Under the pieces are notes generated by a model. It was given only the letters and a program-made list of their open reading frames with translations, was not told where the DNA came from and did no database searches. From contig JACQWR010000006.1 of assembly GCA_016209105.1 (NCBI GenBank), forward strand, positions 124,001 to 188,000: DNA of 64,000 nucleotides. Direction: 5' to 3'. Source of the stretch: Deltaproteobacteria bacterium (GTDB taxonomy: Bacteria > Desulfobacterota > Syntrophia > Syntrophales > JACQWR01). Shown here piece after piece: positions 18,579 through 27,255 of this stretch. Within the stretch, counting starts at the first letter, position 1. Each line of letters starts with the position of its first letter. The position numbers were made by a program, and so were the translations under genes.

Positions 18579-19221
18579 GAATGGTGTGGCTTCATCCATA
18601 GCGCGTAATGACGTCTATCTTCATAACCTGAAGGCTCTACAGGTGAGAGATGGAGAACTTGCCGGGCATATCTCGATACTTGATGCGCATTCGAGATATA
18701 TCACCGAAAAGACGCACAATGGTTCAATAACAGCCAAGATCCGTGATCAACAGGGTACATTCAGGTATATTCACAGCAGTATTGACCCCGTCGAAGAGGC
18801 GAGGGAATGGGCGCGTCATTTCGTATTGGAAACGCCGGCAATTGCCGTCCTCGGTTTCGGCCTTGGCTATCACTTGTTTGCGCTCCGGAAGAGATCCTAT
18901 TCCGGTTCCATTATCGTCATTGAAGCAGACATACAGCTTTTTCAAAGTTCTCTGCTTTATAGGGAACTTGCGCCATCGTTTCAGGATAACAAGGTGCATT
19001 GGTTTGTCGGTAAAGATTTATCCACGCTCGAATCTCTTTTATGCTCAATACATAGCGACAGAATCGCTATTCTGCCTTTTTTACCGGTTTCCACCCTCCA
19101 TCCGGAATATTATGAGACAACAACAGGCATCATCCATGAATATCTGTATAAGAAACGTCTTTTAGAAAACCCTTCACTGAGCCGGGACATTCTACAGCTT
19201 ACGGAATGCTTGCAGCATTGA
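18568..19221 (+). CDS. Stand-alone Maf N-terminal-domain protein
   Basis: A 217-residue protein whose core (IAVLGFGLGYHLFAL, SIIVIEADIQLFQSSLL, then HWFVGKDLSTLESLL and a conserved LHPEYY) aligns with the N-terminal domain of the adjacent Maf protein (FLGLGLGYHLNAF, IIVFEKDLDLFRLAL, HFFVGGEPEDSF, LHGEYYSR). The DUF115 catalytic-like half is absent. The start ATG overlaps the Maf stop by 11 bases, with GGGTGCCGG rather than a strong ribosome site ahead, so translation is probably coupled. It may be a duplicated regulatory or scaffold domain partnering the full Maf, or a decaying duplicate; the frame is intact and the key motifs are kept, which favours function. Confidence 0.72.
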   Translation: MTSKNGVASSIARNDVYLHNLKALQVRDGELAGHISILDAHSRYITEKTHNGSITAKIRDQQGTFRYIHSSIDPVEEAREWARHFVLETPAIAVLGFGLGYHLFALRKRSYSGSIIVIEADIQLFQSSLLYRELAPSFQDNKVHWFVGKDLSTLESLLCSIHSDRIAILPFLPVSTLHPEYYETTTGIIHEYLYKKRLLENPSLSRDILQLTECLQH

Positions 19222-19233
19222 TTGGGGAACAAC

Positions 19234-20766
19234 ATGAATATTCTTGTGATCCGTTTACATCGCCTGGGTGATATCCTGCAACTTTGCCCCCTGTTCCGGG
19301 GGTTAAAGAGCATCTATCCTTCCAGTAATCTCTATTTGCTGACCGGTGAAGGATATGAATCTCTTTTTATCGAAAATCCCGATATTGATCATATCATCCC
19401 ATTACCCGAGAAAAAGTATCGGTACTGGATGAAGAACGCGAAAGACTCGCGTGTCTTCAATGAGTTGTACGATTTAATTGATGATTATAAAAAAGTTGAT
19501 TTTGATCTGATCATCAACCGCCAATATGAAACAGGCGCCATGCTCGCATATTTGATTGGAGGGAAACAGGTAGTCGGTGGTTCGTATCATCCCGATCAGG
19601 GATTTTTTTTCTCAGACTCCGTTTCCGAGTCTCTGTGCAAGGTCATAAAAACCGACCGAAAAATGAATCGCACAAATCTTGTGGACTGGTCTTTAAGAAT
19701 TGCAGGAGTTCATCATTCTATTCCGTCCGACCGATATCTGGCGCCATCCAGACAATCGCTTATTGAGGCAGAAAGTTTATTAGGGGGAACCATAAAAACA
19801 GGAAGTCCCAAGCCAGTCGCTGTTCAAATTGGAGCCTCCAGAGCTTTCCGCCAGTGGGGCATTGAAAATTTTGCCCTGCTCATATCCTGGCTGACTAAAG
19901 TCAAAGGGAAAACTGTCATCCTTATCGGCAGTCCGGAGGAGATGAATAATTCCAATGCGCTCCTCGAAAAAATATCTGATAGAAATCATATCTGCAACCT
20001 TGTGGGCAAAACGAATCTCGGCACGTTGGCTGCTGTTCTCGATCAATGTGAAACATTGATAACGGGAGACACGGGGCCCATGCATATGGCGGCGATGTTA
20101 GGTGCCTCGGTTCTTGCGCTGTTTTATGGCACGGCATTTCCCTGGGAAACGGCACCGTATGGCAAGGGACATTTCGTTGTATTTCCGGATGTTGCCTGCG
20201 CCCCCTGTGCCGATCCTGCCCGTTGTAGGGAGGATCATTTCTGCAAGAAACAGATTACGCCGGCAATTGTTCAGGAGGCCTTCCAGGTAATGAAAGCAAA
20301 AAAAGAACATCTTCCTTCTTCCGGCGATCGTTCTTCGGCATCTCTTCCCATCTATGTAACGGCTTTTGACCGGAACGGAGAGCAAACACTCTTCCCTTTC
20401 GATAGAGAGAGCGAGAGTTGTGGCTACCATGCCACTAAAGTATCGCTCCGTGAGCCAGTATCTTTATCACTCATTGATGTGAATTTGCTTGAAAAAAACA
20501 GAGAAGCGGTTATTAAAAATCTTCTTTCCGGAGATCTGAGTAAGGGCTTCCAGATGTTTTCTGAATATATCGGTCTTTATTCCCAATTTTTACGTCAAAA
20601 TCCGGAAATATATTCATTGGCTGAGGGTGGATTTGCCGGAATCATCGAATCATGTTCAAGGGGTTTGCATGCCGGTGATCCGGTTGCCATTATTGATGCT
20701 CTCCGATATAAATTTCCCTTAAGTACAGAATTTGAGAAACGCGAAGGGACTGACAGAGGTTCTTGA
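19234..20766 (+). CDS. Glycosyltransferase family 9 with C-terminal extension
   Basis: A 510-residue protein beginning MNILVIRLHRLGDILQLCPLFRGL, the classic GT9 start, preceded by GGGGAAC. The donor-binding region LITGDTGPMHMAAMLGASVLALF (about residues 275-297) and a cysteine cluster (VACAPCADPARCREDHFCKK) follow. From about residue 365 an extension begins with PIYVTAFDRNGEQTLFPF, which resembles the start of the extension in the 11211 gene, then continues as helices. A TTG four codons upstream is a poorer start. The gene follows the Maf pair and precedes a GT2-TPR gene with almost no spacing, placing it in the flagellin glycosylation operon. The sugar donor (ADP-heptose or a related nucleotide sugar) is inferred from the family only. 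Confidence 0.84.
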   Translation: MNILVIRLHRLGDILQLCPLFRGLKSIYPSSNLYLLTGEGYESLFIENPDIDHIIPLPEKKYRYWMKNAKDSRVFNELYDLIDDYKKVDFDLIINRQYETGAMLAYLIGGKQVVGGSYHPDQGFFFSDSVSESLCKVIKTDRKMNRTNLVDWSLRIAGVHHSIPSDRYLAPSRQSLIEAESLLGGTIKTGSPKPVAVQIGASRAFRQWGIENFALLISWLTKVKGKTVILIGSPEEMNNSNALLEKISDRNHICNLVGKTNLGTLAAVLDQCETLITGDTGPMHMAAMLGASVLALFYGTAFPWETAPYGKGHFVVFPDVACAPCADPARCREDHFCKKQITPAIVQEAFQVMKAKKEHLPSSGDRSSASLPIYVTAFDRNGEQTLFPFDRESESCGYHATKVSLREPVSLSLIDVNLLEKNREAVIKNLLSGDLSKGFQMFSEYIGLYSQFLRQNPEIYSLAEGGFAGIIESCSRGLHAGDPVAIIDALRYKFPLSTEFEKREGTDRGS

Positions 20767-20767
20767 T

Positions 20768-22099
20768 ATGCATTCACGGAGCAAATACAGCATTTCACTG
20801 TGTATGATTGTTAAAAACGAGGAAGAAGTTCTTTCTTTCTGTCTGGACAGTGTCAAGACGCTTGTTGACGAGATCGTCATTGTTGATACCGGTTCAACCG
20901 ATCGAACAGTTGCTGTTGCAGAGGGTTATGGGGCGCGAGTCTATCATCATTCCTGGGAAGATGACTACAGCAAACACCGGAACCAGTCCCTGTCCCATGC
21001 GACGGGCGATTGGATACTGATTATGGATGCCGACGAGGTCATAGCGAAAAGAGACCTGGACAGGGTTAGAACAGTCATAGACACGGTTCCTGCCGATGCT
21101 TTTTCCTTCACGTTGAGAAATTATGAAAGCACTTCCAACCTGGCTAATTTGATTATGAATACGGGAGATTACCCGGAAGGCAGGGGGTTCCCCGGCTATA
21201 TCGGTTGTGATTTGATCCGGCTTTTCAAGAATGATCCCTCGATATGCTTCACCGGGCAGGTGCACGAAACGGTTACCCAGACGATTGTGCAATCGAAAAA
21301 AGTCGTGTTCAATACCGGGATTCCGATCCATCATTATGGTAAAGTCAGAGGGGATCGCGTAAAGCGCAAACAGGATTCATATCTGACGCTCGGCATGAAA
21401 CGGCTGGATGAGAACCCTCTTGATCCCGTTGCCTATAAAGGGTTATGCGATCAATTGCTCGAACTGGGCATGCCGCGGGAGGCATTGGGTATCGCAGATC
21501 GCGGTCTTGCCGTTTTTCCGGATATTCTCGATATCCGCTTCGATAGGGGGTTGGCCCTGGACAGGCTGGGCATGCAAAGCGAGGCGGAAAAAGAATACTG
21601 CTGGATTCTCGCAAGAGAGCCGGGCCATCTGGGGGCATGTCACAACATGGGCCAGATTTTTTTTAATAACAATCAATTTGATAAAACCATTCGCCTCCTG
21701 GAGCGGGGTATTGAGAAGGGCATCCGTCATCCGGCTGTTTTCTTTCTCCTCGGCCGGGCTCTTGCCGCCTCCGGAGACAGCGGAAAAGCCCTCGATAATT
21801 TCGGACGGGTTCTCGAACTTCAGCCAAATTACCCAGAAGTAAATTGCCATAGAGCGTTAATATTCTTGAATAACAACCAATATGCTGAAGCGCTCAAGGC
21901 CCTGGAGCGGGAGATCGAAATCGGGGGAAATCTCGTTGCCGCTTATAATCTCCTCGGGGAAATGAGCCTCTATTGGAAGGATACCGAAAGCGCCCGGAAT
22001 TTTTTTCTGAAAGTTTTAACGATCGAGCCCGACAATCCCCAGGCGAAGAGCTGCATCGAGCGCATCGGTTGCGACAATCACGCGCCGTCCCGCCACTAA
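20768..22099 (+). CDS. Glycosyltransferase family 2 protein with C-terminal TPR repeats
   Basis: A 443-residue protein. The GT-A catalytic domain occupies about residues 1-210: ISLCMIVKNEEEVLSFCLDS, EIVIVDTGSTDRTVAVAE, the metal-binding IMDADEVIAKRD, and IPIHHYGKVRGDRVKRKQ. About residues 220-440 hold several TPR units (CHNMGQIFFNNNQFDKTIRLL, FFLLGRALAASGDSGKALDNF, AYNLLGEMSLYWKDTESARNFF). The ATG follows the previous stop by one base. It is the last gene before the flagellin promoter, 243 bases from fliC, which suggests that the acceptor is flagellin or its growing glycan. The family call is secure; the sugar is unknown. Confidence 0.86.
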   Translation: MHSRSKYSISLCMIVKNEEEVLSFCLDSVKTLVDEIVIVDTGSTDRTVAVAEGYGARVYHHSWEDDYSKHRNQSLSHATGDWILIMDADEVIAKRDLDRVRTVIDTVPADAFSFTLRNYESTSNLANLIMNTGDYPEGRGFPGYIGCDLIRLFKNDPSICFTGQVHETVTQTIVQSKKVVFNTGIPIHHYGKVRGDRVKRKQDSYLTLGMKRLDENPLDPVAYKGLCDQLLELGMPREALGIADRGLAVFPDILDIRFDRGLALDRLGMQSEAEKEYCWILAREPGHLGACHNMGQIFFNNNQFDKTIRLLERGIEKGIRHPAVFFLLGRALAASGDSGKALDNFGRVLELQPNYPEVNCHRALIFLNNNQYAEALKALEREIEIGGNLVAAYNLLGEMSLYWKDTESARNFFLKVLTIEPDNPQAKSCIERIGCDNHAPSRH

Positions 22100-22122
22100 T
22101 CAACTGATCAACAAGAAAAATC

Positions 22123-22150
22123 TAAAGTTAGTCCCCTCTCGTACCGATAA
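22123..22150 (+). promoter_or_regulatory. Sigma-28 (FliA) promoter of fliC
   Basis: TAAAGTTA (22123-22130), a 12-base spacer, then ACCGATAA (22143-22150). The enterobacterial sigma-28 consensus is TAAAGTTT, 11 bases, GCCGATAA, so 14 of 16 core positions match with a spacer one longer. Transcription would start near 22157, giving a flagellin leader of about 185 bases. Confidence 0.85.
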
Positions 22151-22156
22151 TAGTAC

Positions 22157-22342
22157 CAAAGTCGAACTTCTTTATTAAAAAGAAAGGAGGGGTGAATAGT
22201 AGCGTGTCGGGTAAAATCCGGAGGTTAAGACTTTAAACGGGGACAACAGATGTCCGAAACCAAAACCAAACCGGCAAGGATGCCGGGAAAACTCTCGCGA
22301 AAGCCAAAGCGGAGTTAAAAAACATCAAGGAGGATAAAAACT
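22157..22342 (+). promoter_or_regulatory. Structured fliC leader with a CsrA-type hairpin
   Basis: The 22271-22286 segment CCGGCAAGGATGCCGG forms a perfect 6-bp stem with the loop AGGA, and the core CAAGGATG matches the CsrA SELEX consensus core. A second GGA motif is the ribosome site itself (CAAGGAGGAT, 22326-22335, nine bases before the fliC ATG). GGA also occurs in CCGGAGG (22218-22224) and AAAGGAGGGG. Another hairpin is GGACA/TGTCC (22241-22255). A long flagellin leader with paired upstream and Shine-Dalgarno GGA sites is the layout of the Bacillus hag leader repressed by CsrA. A 22-codon ATG frame (22250-22318) crosses the hairpin. Function is inferred from structure only. Confidence 0.6.
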
Positions 22343-23845
22343 ATGGCACTAAGAATTCAAACCAATATTGCGGCAATGTCCGCCCACAGGAATTTGGCGG
22401 CCACTGACGCGAACGTTTCAAAATCACTGGAAAGACTGTCATCCGGTTATCGCATCAACAGGGCGGCGGATGATGCAGCGGGTCTCTCCATTTCTGAAGG
22501 CTTCAGGGCGGATGTCGCCAGCTTCAAGGTGGCATCGAGAAACACCACGGAGGCCAATGCGCTCCTGCAGGTCGCCGAAGGCGGTATGGAGCAGATCGGA
22601 AACATGCTGACCCGGTTAAAGGAACTTGCAACCCAGGCGGCGTCGGCAAACGTGGGCGCGGCGGAAAGGACCAAGATTAACGCCGAAGGAAACGCTCTCA
22701 TTTCGGAAATTGACCGACTTGCCAATTCGACCAAGTACGGAAGCATCAATCTGCTCGACGGGACGTTCGGCGCAGCCAAGACGGGTACCCAGGAGATTCT
22801 GACCTCGTATTACAGCACCGGCCCGCAAGTCAGGGGAATGATCAGCAATATGTCCTATCTGATGCATTTCTCGGATGCAGCGGATACGGCCATCATGACG
22901 GGTACGACGATTGACGCCGTCGGCGCAGGTGTCAGTGAAGATAATGCGTTCCAGCTTTACATCATTTCCGGCACCAATAAAATGGTAATTGCCAACGGCA
23001 CGATCAGCGCCGGCGGATCGGCAACGCTCAAGGAAACCACGGCAACTTCCGTAACCGCGACCGGGCAGGCTGTTTTTGCGAATCTCGGGATCACCATTAC
23101 CTTCACAGCGGGCGCTGAAGTAGCATCGGCCATAGGTATTTTGTCTACGACCTCTCCGTCGGTGAGCGCCCCTCAAGATGGAACGGCAATTACCCTTATG
23201 CGCACCGGCCTGACCTCTCTGAGTGTCGAGGGCGCCACGACGGGGACCTATACGTTCTCCGTCAATGCTACGGCAAACAAGATCACGCTGGGTAACGGAA
23301 CAACGACGGAAACCATTGATTATGTAGCCGGCGCCACGCACACCTTCTCCTCTCTGAACATCTCCTTCGTTCTGGGCACCGATTACGACGACAATGATCT
23401 CGAAAATTCGACCATCACTGTTGCATCCTCCGGCAGCGCCGGAAACGTCTTCCAGATCGGCGCGAAGAACGACAGCAACAACCGGATATCGCTCAGCATC
23501 AGCGGTGTTGAGGCGGCGACCTTGAACTCCGGTCTGGTCGTTGATCAGCTCGATTCCCAGAGCGAGGCGCAGAGCATGCTTACCACGATTGACAGCGCCA
23601 TCAGTTCGCTGACCTCGGCGAGAGGCACGATCGGCGCTTCCATGAACCGGTTGTCGTATGCAGCTTCGAACCTGGCTACAACGATCGAAAATGTTCAGGC
23701 GGCGGATTCGGTCATCCGCGACGTTGACATGGCGGCGGAGATGACATCGTTCACCAAGAACCAGATCCTGATGCAGGCTGGCACCGCCATGCTTGCCCAG
23801 GCTAACCAGGGCCCGCAGCTTATCCTGTCGCTCCTTGGACAATAG
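22343..23845 (+). CDS. fliC: Flagellin (filament subunit)
   Basis: A 500-residue flagellin exported by the flagellar type III system and polymerised into the filament. The N-terminal D0/D1 region (residues 1 to about 160) reads MALRIQTNIAAMSAHRNL, SLERLSSGYRINRAADDAAG and NMLTRLKELATQAAS. The C-terminal D1/D0 region (from about 390) has AISSLTSARGTIGASMNRL and ends QILMQAGTAMLAQANQ...SLLGQ. The middle (about 170-385) is variable and very rich in serine, threonine, alanine and glycine, giving many candidate O-glycosylation sites for the nonulosonate made by the upstream genes. A strong AAGGAGG lies nine bases before the ATG. Expression is expected to depend on sigma-28 and possibly CsrA. Only one flagellin gene is visible in the window. 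Confidence 0.97.
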   Translation: MALRIQTNIAAMSAHRNLAATDANVSKSLERLSSGYRINRAADDAAGLSISEGFRADVASFKVASRNTTEANALLQVAEGGMEQIGNMLTRLKELATQAASANVGAAERTKINAEGNALISEIDRLANSTKYGSINLLDGTFGAAKTGTQEILTSYYSTGPQVRGMISNMSYLMHFSDAADTAIMTGTTIDAVGAGVSEDNAFQLYIISGTNKMVIANGTISAGGSATLKETTATSVTATGQAVFANLGITITFTAGAEVASAIGILSTTSPSVSAPQDGTAITLMRTGLTSLSVEGATTGTYTFSVNATANKITLGNGTTTETIDYVAGATHTFSSLNISFVLGTDYDDNDLENSTITVASSGSAGNVFQIGAKNDSNNRISLSISGVEAATLNSGLVVDQLDSQSEAQSMLTTIDSAISSLTSARGTIGASMNRLSYAASNLATTIENVQAADSVIRDVDMAAEMTSFTKNQILMQAGTAMLAQANQGPQLILSLLGQ

Positions 23846-23869
23846 TTCAACCGCTAAGGGCTTAAGGAA

Positions 23870-23901
23870 GACCCCGCGTCGCAAGGCGCGGGGTCTTTTT
23901 T
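23870..23901 (+). terminator. Rho-independent terminator of fliC
   Basis: A perfect 9-bp stem, GACCCCGCG (23870-23878) and CGCGGGGTC (23887-23895), with an 8-base loop and six T residues directly after. It lies 24 bases past the fliC stop and isolates fliC as a single-gene transcript. Confidence 0.95.
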
Positions 23902-24200
23902 ATTATGTGTTTTTTTCTCAGTGGCAGATATCTTGCTTCACTATAAAAGAAAGACGTTGAAAATATCCGTCTGATGTCACGGCAAGAAACGCGTTGACGC
24001 ATAAATACGATGCTATATCAATTAGTTACGTGTCATTCCCCGGGCTCGAAATTGACGGGAAAGAACTTCCAAAACCCTCAAATAACGCTTAAGAAACGGG
24101 CAGATTTTTCCGATAGATGTACTAAGAGATATAGATAAGGAACTTGTAAAAAGTGAAGCTCCCCACTCTTGAGGGTGCGGCTTCCCGGTAAGGAGAGCGC
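23902..24200 (+). promoter_or_regulatory. fliC-fliD intergenic region with a sigma-28 promoter for fliD
   Basis: No gene is seen here. A sigma-28-like promoter is TTAAGAAAC at about 24089-24097 with TCCGATAG at 24109-24116. Aligned as TAAG, 15 bases, TCCGATAG, it has the canonical spacing and three mismatches to TAAA-N15-GCCGATAA. Just before fliD, GAAGC (24155-24159) and GCTTC (24180-24184) enclose a second stem, CACTC/GGGTG with loop TTGA, ending immediately ahead of the AAGGAGAG ribosome site. The hairpin could affect translation of fliD; this is an inference. Confidence 0.65.
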
Positions 24201-27200
24201 ATGTCAATAAGCACAAATCTCATCAGCGGTCTATCGAGCGGGTTCGATTGGCGGAGCATGATAGATCAGTTAATCGCGGTAGACCAAAGGGGTGTTGATC
24301 GTCTTACCACGAAGCAAGATGAGTATAGATCCAAGCTCACCGAATGGCAGAGCGTAAACACAAAGCTCCTCGCCCTCAAAACCGCCGCGAGCACTCTCGG
24401 CGCCGAGGATGCCTTCAAGGTATTTTCGGCCTCTACGACATCAAATACTACAACCGCCGCCTCCAGTCTGTTTACGGCGACAACCAGCACGACGGCGTCG
24501 CCCGGGATGTACAACATCACGGTAAATAATGTAGCCCAGTCGGAAAAAATTTCCTCCACGAATTTTACCGCCTCAGATGAGGCATTATCGCTTGCCGGAG
24601 ACATTCTTATATCGGGCAAGGTGGTGCACGTTGTCGCCACCGACACCCTCGCAAACATCAGGGACAAGATCAACGCCGTGAACACCGGTTCAAGCCCATC
24701 GCGGGTTACGGCAAGCATTGTCCAACATTCAACGACCAATTACCACTTGGCTCTATCGAGTGACGATACCGGCGCAACAGGGCTCAGCGTCCTCGAAGGA
24801 TCGTCATCGAATGTCCTTCAGACGATGGGGTTTATTTCCTCAGGCACTTCTCTCAAGACGCCGACCAGCAATGGTATGAAGAGCGACCTCTTCAGCGATT
24901 CGACGACCGATGTCGGGACATTATTGGGACTCTCCAGTCCTCCCGGGAGTACGAGCGTTACGATCGGCGGAACAGCAATATCAATTGATCTTTCCACCGA
25001 ATCCCTGACAACCATTGCCTCGACTATTAATTCCATCGGCGGCGGCATATCGGCTTCCGTTGTCTCGGAAGAGGTAAGCGGTGTAACCAAATACCGCATC
25101 AGTGTCAGCGGCACGACCTCGTATTCGGACAGCGGCAACGTCCTCCAGATGCTGGGCATTGTAGAGGGAACCTATGGAACCACGACACAGGTGGTCAAGG
25201 GGAGCGTCGCCAATACCGCCGGCGGATCACCCATTACGTCCGCAACCGTCTGGAATACAATCACCGGCGCCAATGTTCAGGATAATACTTCCTTTACAAT
25301 CACGGGCAAAAAGCATGACGGCACCGCCGTTTCAGGTTCATATACCATAACCGATGAGACGACCGGCACCGTGAACGATCTCCTTGCCCAGATTCAAACA
25401 ATCTTTGGCAGCACGGTGACCGCAACCATTGATGCAGAGGGGAAAATCACTCTCACCGATACCACGGCGGGAGACAGCCAGATGGAGATGACTCTCGTTA
25501 CCAACAATCAGGTGGGGGGCTCCCTCGATTTCGGAACAGTTGCCACGTCAATCGAAGGCAGGAATATGCAACTTGCCGCCGGAGAAGATGCGCAACTGAC
25601 CGTAGATAGTGTGACGGTCACGAAATCCTCAAATACTATTTCCGACCTTATTCCCGGCGTAAGCTTAAGTCTCGTGGGAGAAAGCGCTTCCACGACGGTA
25701 AGCCTCAAGGTTGATCGGGATCTGGCGGCCGTCAAGACGAAAATCCAGAGCATGGTGGATTCCTTCAACAGCATCATGGAGTATATCAATACCCAGTTCA
25801 GTTACGATGAAGACACACAGGAAACCGGCGGGATTCTGTTCGGAGACGGGACGCTTTCCACGGTCAAATCGGATCTTATCAGCGCCGTCACCAATACCGT
25901 TACCGGTCTGTCGAGCGATTATAACCGGCTTGCCCTGATCGGCATCTCCCTGGACAGTGATGTCAACCTCACCATTGACGATACGGTATTGACTGCCGCG
26001 CTGACGACGAACTTTGACGACGTAAAGAAACTTTTTGTCGCCTTCGGTTCTTCTCCGAACTCCCAGCTTCAGTATGTCGGCCATACCGATTCAACGCTGG
26101 GGGGAACCTATTCGGTAAACATCACGCAGGCTGCCACCCAAACAACCCTCACGGGTTCCGCCGCACTTGCCGGAACCCTCGGCGGGGATGAGACGGTGAC
26201 CGTTCAGGATTACGCAACTGGAAGGCTGGCAACGGTAAGCCTCACCAGCAGCATGACCCTCGACGACGTGGTCAATGCCATCAACTCGGAACTGGTCAAG
26301 ACATACACGGAACAAATCCAGGGGAGCAACAACACCGGGTACTCCTCATCAACGCTTTTCAGCGCCATTGCCGGCGCCGACAACGGGGACGTGATCACCT
26401 ATTCGGGAGCAAAGCGAAACGGCCTCCTGGTATCCGGAAGTTTTACCGTTGACACCACCAAAACACTCGGAGACCTTCTGTCCGCCATCGAGAGCGACTT
26501 TGACGAGGAGGTCACGGCCAGCCTGGACGGCAGCGGAAAGCTAATCATCACGGATAAGCAGGCCGGGGACAGCGGTCTCGCATTGACTATCAATACGTCC
26601 GCAGTTTCCGGTCTCGACTTCGGGACGGTGAGCACCACGACGGAAGGCCGGTATGCGATCAACATCACGGCATCCGGGACGGGAGGGAACAACCTTCTTC
26701 TTACCCACAGCAATTACGGAACCGGCAACGTTATCATGGTGACCGAATCCGGGGGAACAGCCCTGGGGTTAGCCACCGCCACGCAGGTTTACGGTGTAAA
26801 CGTGGCAGGAACCATCAATGGCACAACCGCTACCGGCACCGGACAGACATTGTCTCTGTCGAGTGCGAGCAACAACGCCAATGGGTTATCCGTCATGTAT
26901 ACCGGCACGACGACGGGGGCATCGGATTTCACCCTGACACTCGGAATTGGAGATCTGCTGGATCGGCAGCTCGGGTTCATTACGAATTCTACCGACGGGT
27001 ATGTAACGTTTAAGCAGACCTCGCTGAACGACAGCATAACGAGTTATGACACGCAGATCGAGCAATTAAATGCCGCCCTGGAACGAAAAACGGAGATGAT
27101 GATCAACCGTTTTGTAGCCATGGAGATGGCAATGAGTAAGATTCAAAGCCAGAGCAACTGGCTGACCGGCCAGATCAGCGCCCTTGACAGCCTTTACAGT

Positions 27201-27206
27201 GATTAA
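24201..27206 (+). CDS. fliD: Flagellar filament cap protein (hook-associated protein 2), unusually large
   Basis: A 1001-residue FliD, against roughly 450-700 in most bacteria. The N-terminal FliD domain (STNLISGLSSGFDWRSMIDQL) and the C-terminal coiled-coil domain (ITSYDTQIEQLNAALERKTE, ending WLTGQISALDSL) are standard. FliD caps the growing filament and guides flagellin folding. The extra length comes from threonine-, serine- and glycine-rich beta domains. Two ~100-residue units at about 351-455 and 719-817 are recognisably related to each other (VSGSYTITDETTGTVNDLL and LVSGSFTVDTTKTLGDLL; GGSLDFGTVATSIEGR and SGLDFGTVSTTTEGR). These look like inserted surface-exposed domains. The gene follows a sigma-28-like promoter and precedes fliS. 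Confidence 0.95.
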   Translation: MSISTNLISGLSSGFDWRSMIDQLIAVDQRGVDRLTTKQDEYRSKLTEWQSVNTKLLALKTAASTLGAEDAFKVFSASTTSNTTTAASSLFTATTSTTASPGMYNITVNNVAQSEKISSTNFTASDEALSLAGDILISGKVVHVVATDTLANIRDKINAVNTGSSPSRVTASIVQHSTTNYHLALSSDDTGATGLSVLEGSSSNVLQTMGFISSGTSLKTPTSNGMKSDLFSDSTTDVGTLLGLSSPPGSTSVTIGGTAISIDLSTESLTTIASTINSIGGGISASVVSEEVSGVTKYRISVSGTTSYSDSGNVLQMLGIVEGTYGTTTQVVKGSVANTAGGSPITSATVWNTITGANVQDNTSFTITGKKHDGTAVSGSYTITDETTGTVNDLLAQIQTIFGSTVTATIDAEGKITLTDTTAGDSQMEMTLVTNNQVGGSLDFGTVATSIEGRNMQLAAGEDAQLTVDSVTVTKSSNTISDLIPGVSLSLVGESASTTVSLKVDRDLAAVKTKIQSMVDSFNSIMEYINTQFSYDEDTQETGGILFGDGTLSTVKSDLISAVTNTVTGLSSDYNRLALIGISLDSDVNLTIDDTVLTAALTTNFDDVKKLFVAFGSSPNSQLQYVGHTDSTLGGTYSVNITQAATQTTLTGSAALAGTLGGDETVTVQDYATGRLATVSLTSSMTLDDVVNAINSELVKTYTEQIQGSNNTGYSSSTLFSAIAGADNGDVITYSGAKRNGLLVSGSFTVDTTKTLGDLLSAIESDFDEEVTASLDGSGKLIITDKQAGDSGLALTINTSAVSGLDFGTVSTTTEGRYAINITASGTGGNNLLLTHSNYGTGNVIMVTESGGTALGLATATQVYGVNVAGTINGTTATGTGQTLSLSSASNNANGLSVMYTGTTTGASDFTLTLGIGDLLDRQLGFITNSTDGYVTFKQTSLNDSITSYDTQIEQLNAALERKTEMMINRFVAMEMAMSKIQSQSNWLTGQISALDSLYSD

Positions 27207-27255
27207 AGAAAATAAATATATCGGGAAGCAGGAATATTAATTTTAGGAGACATTT

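Noticed and set aside
8988-20766. Annotating the GT9 genes as LPS heptosyltransferases (waaC/waaF)
   Set aside because: No LPS core genes are nearby; the genes lie among flagellin-glycosylation genes, and two have unusual extensions.
22192-22236. A GTG-started 14-codon frame at the beginning of the fliC leader
   Set aside because: The GGAGG lies only one base before the GTG, too close for initiation, and the peptide has no features.
22616-23884. A 422-codon open frame antisense to fliC
   Set aside because: Only reflects codon bias of fliC; it runs through the fliC terminator and shows no recognisable domain.
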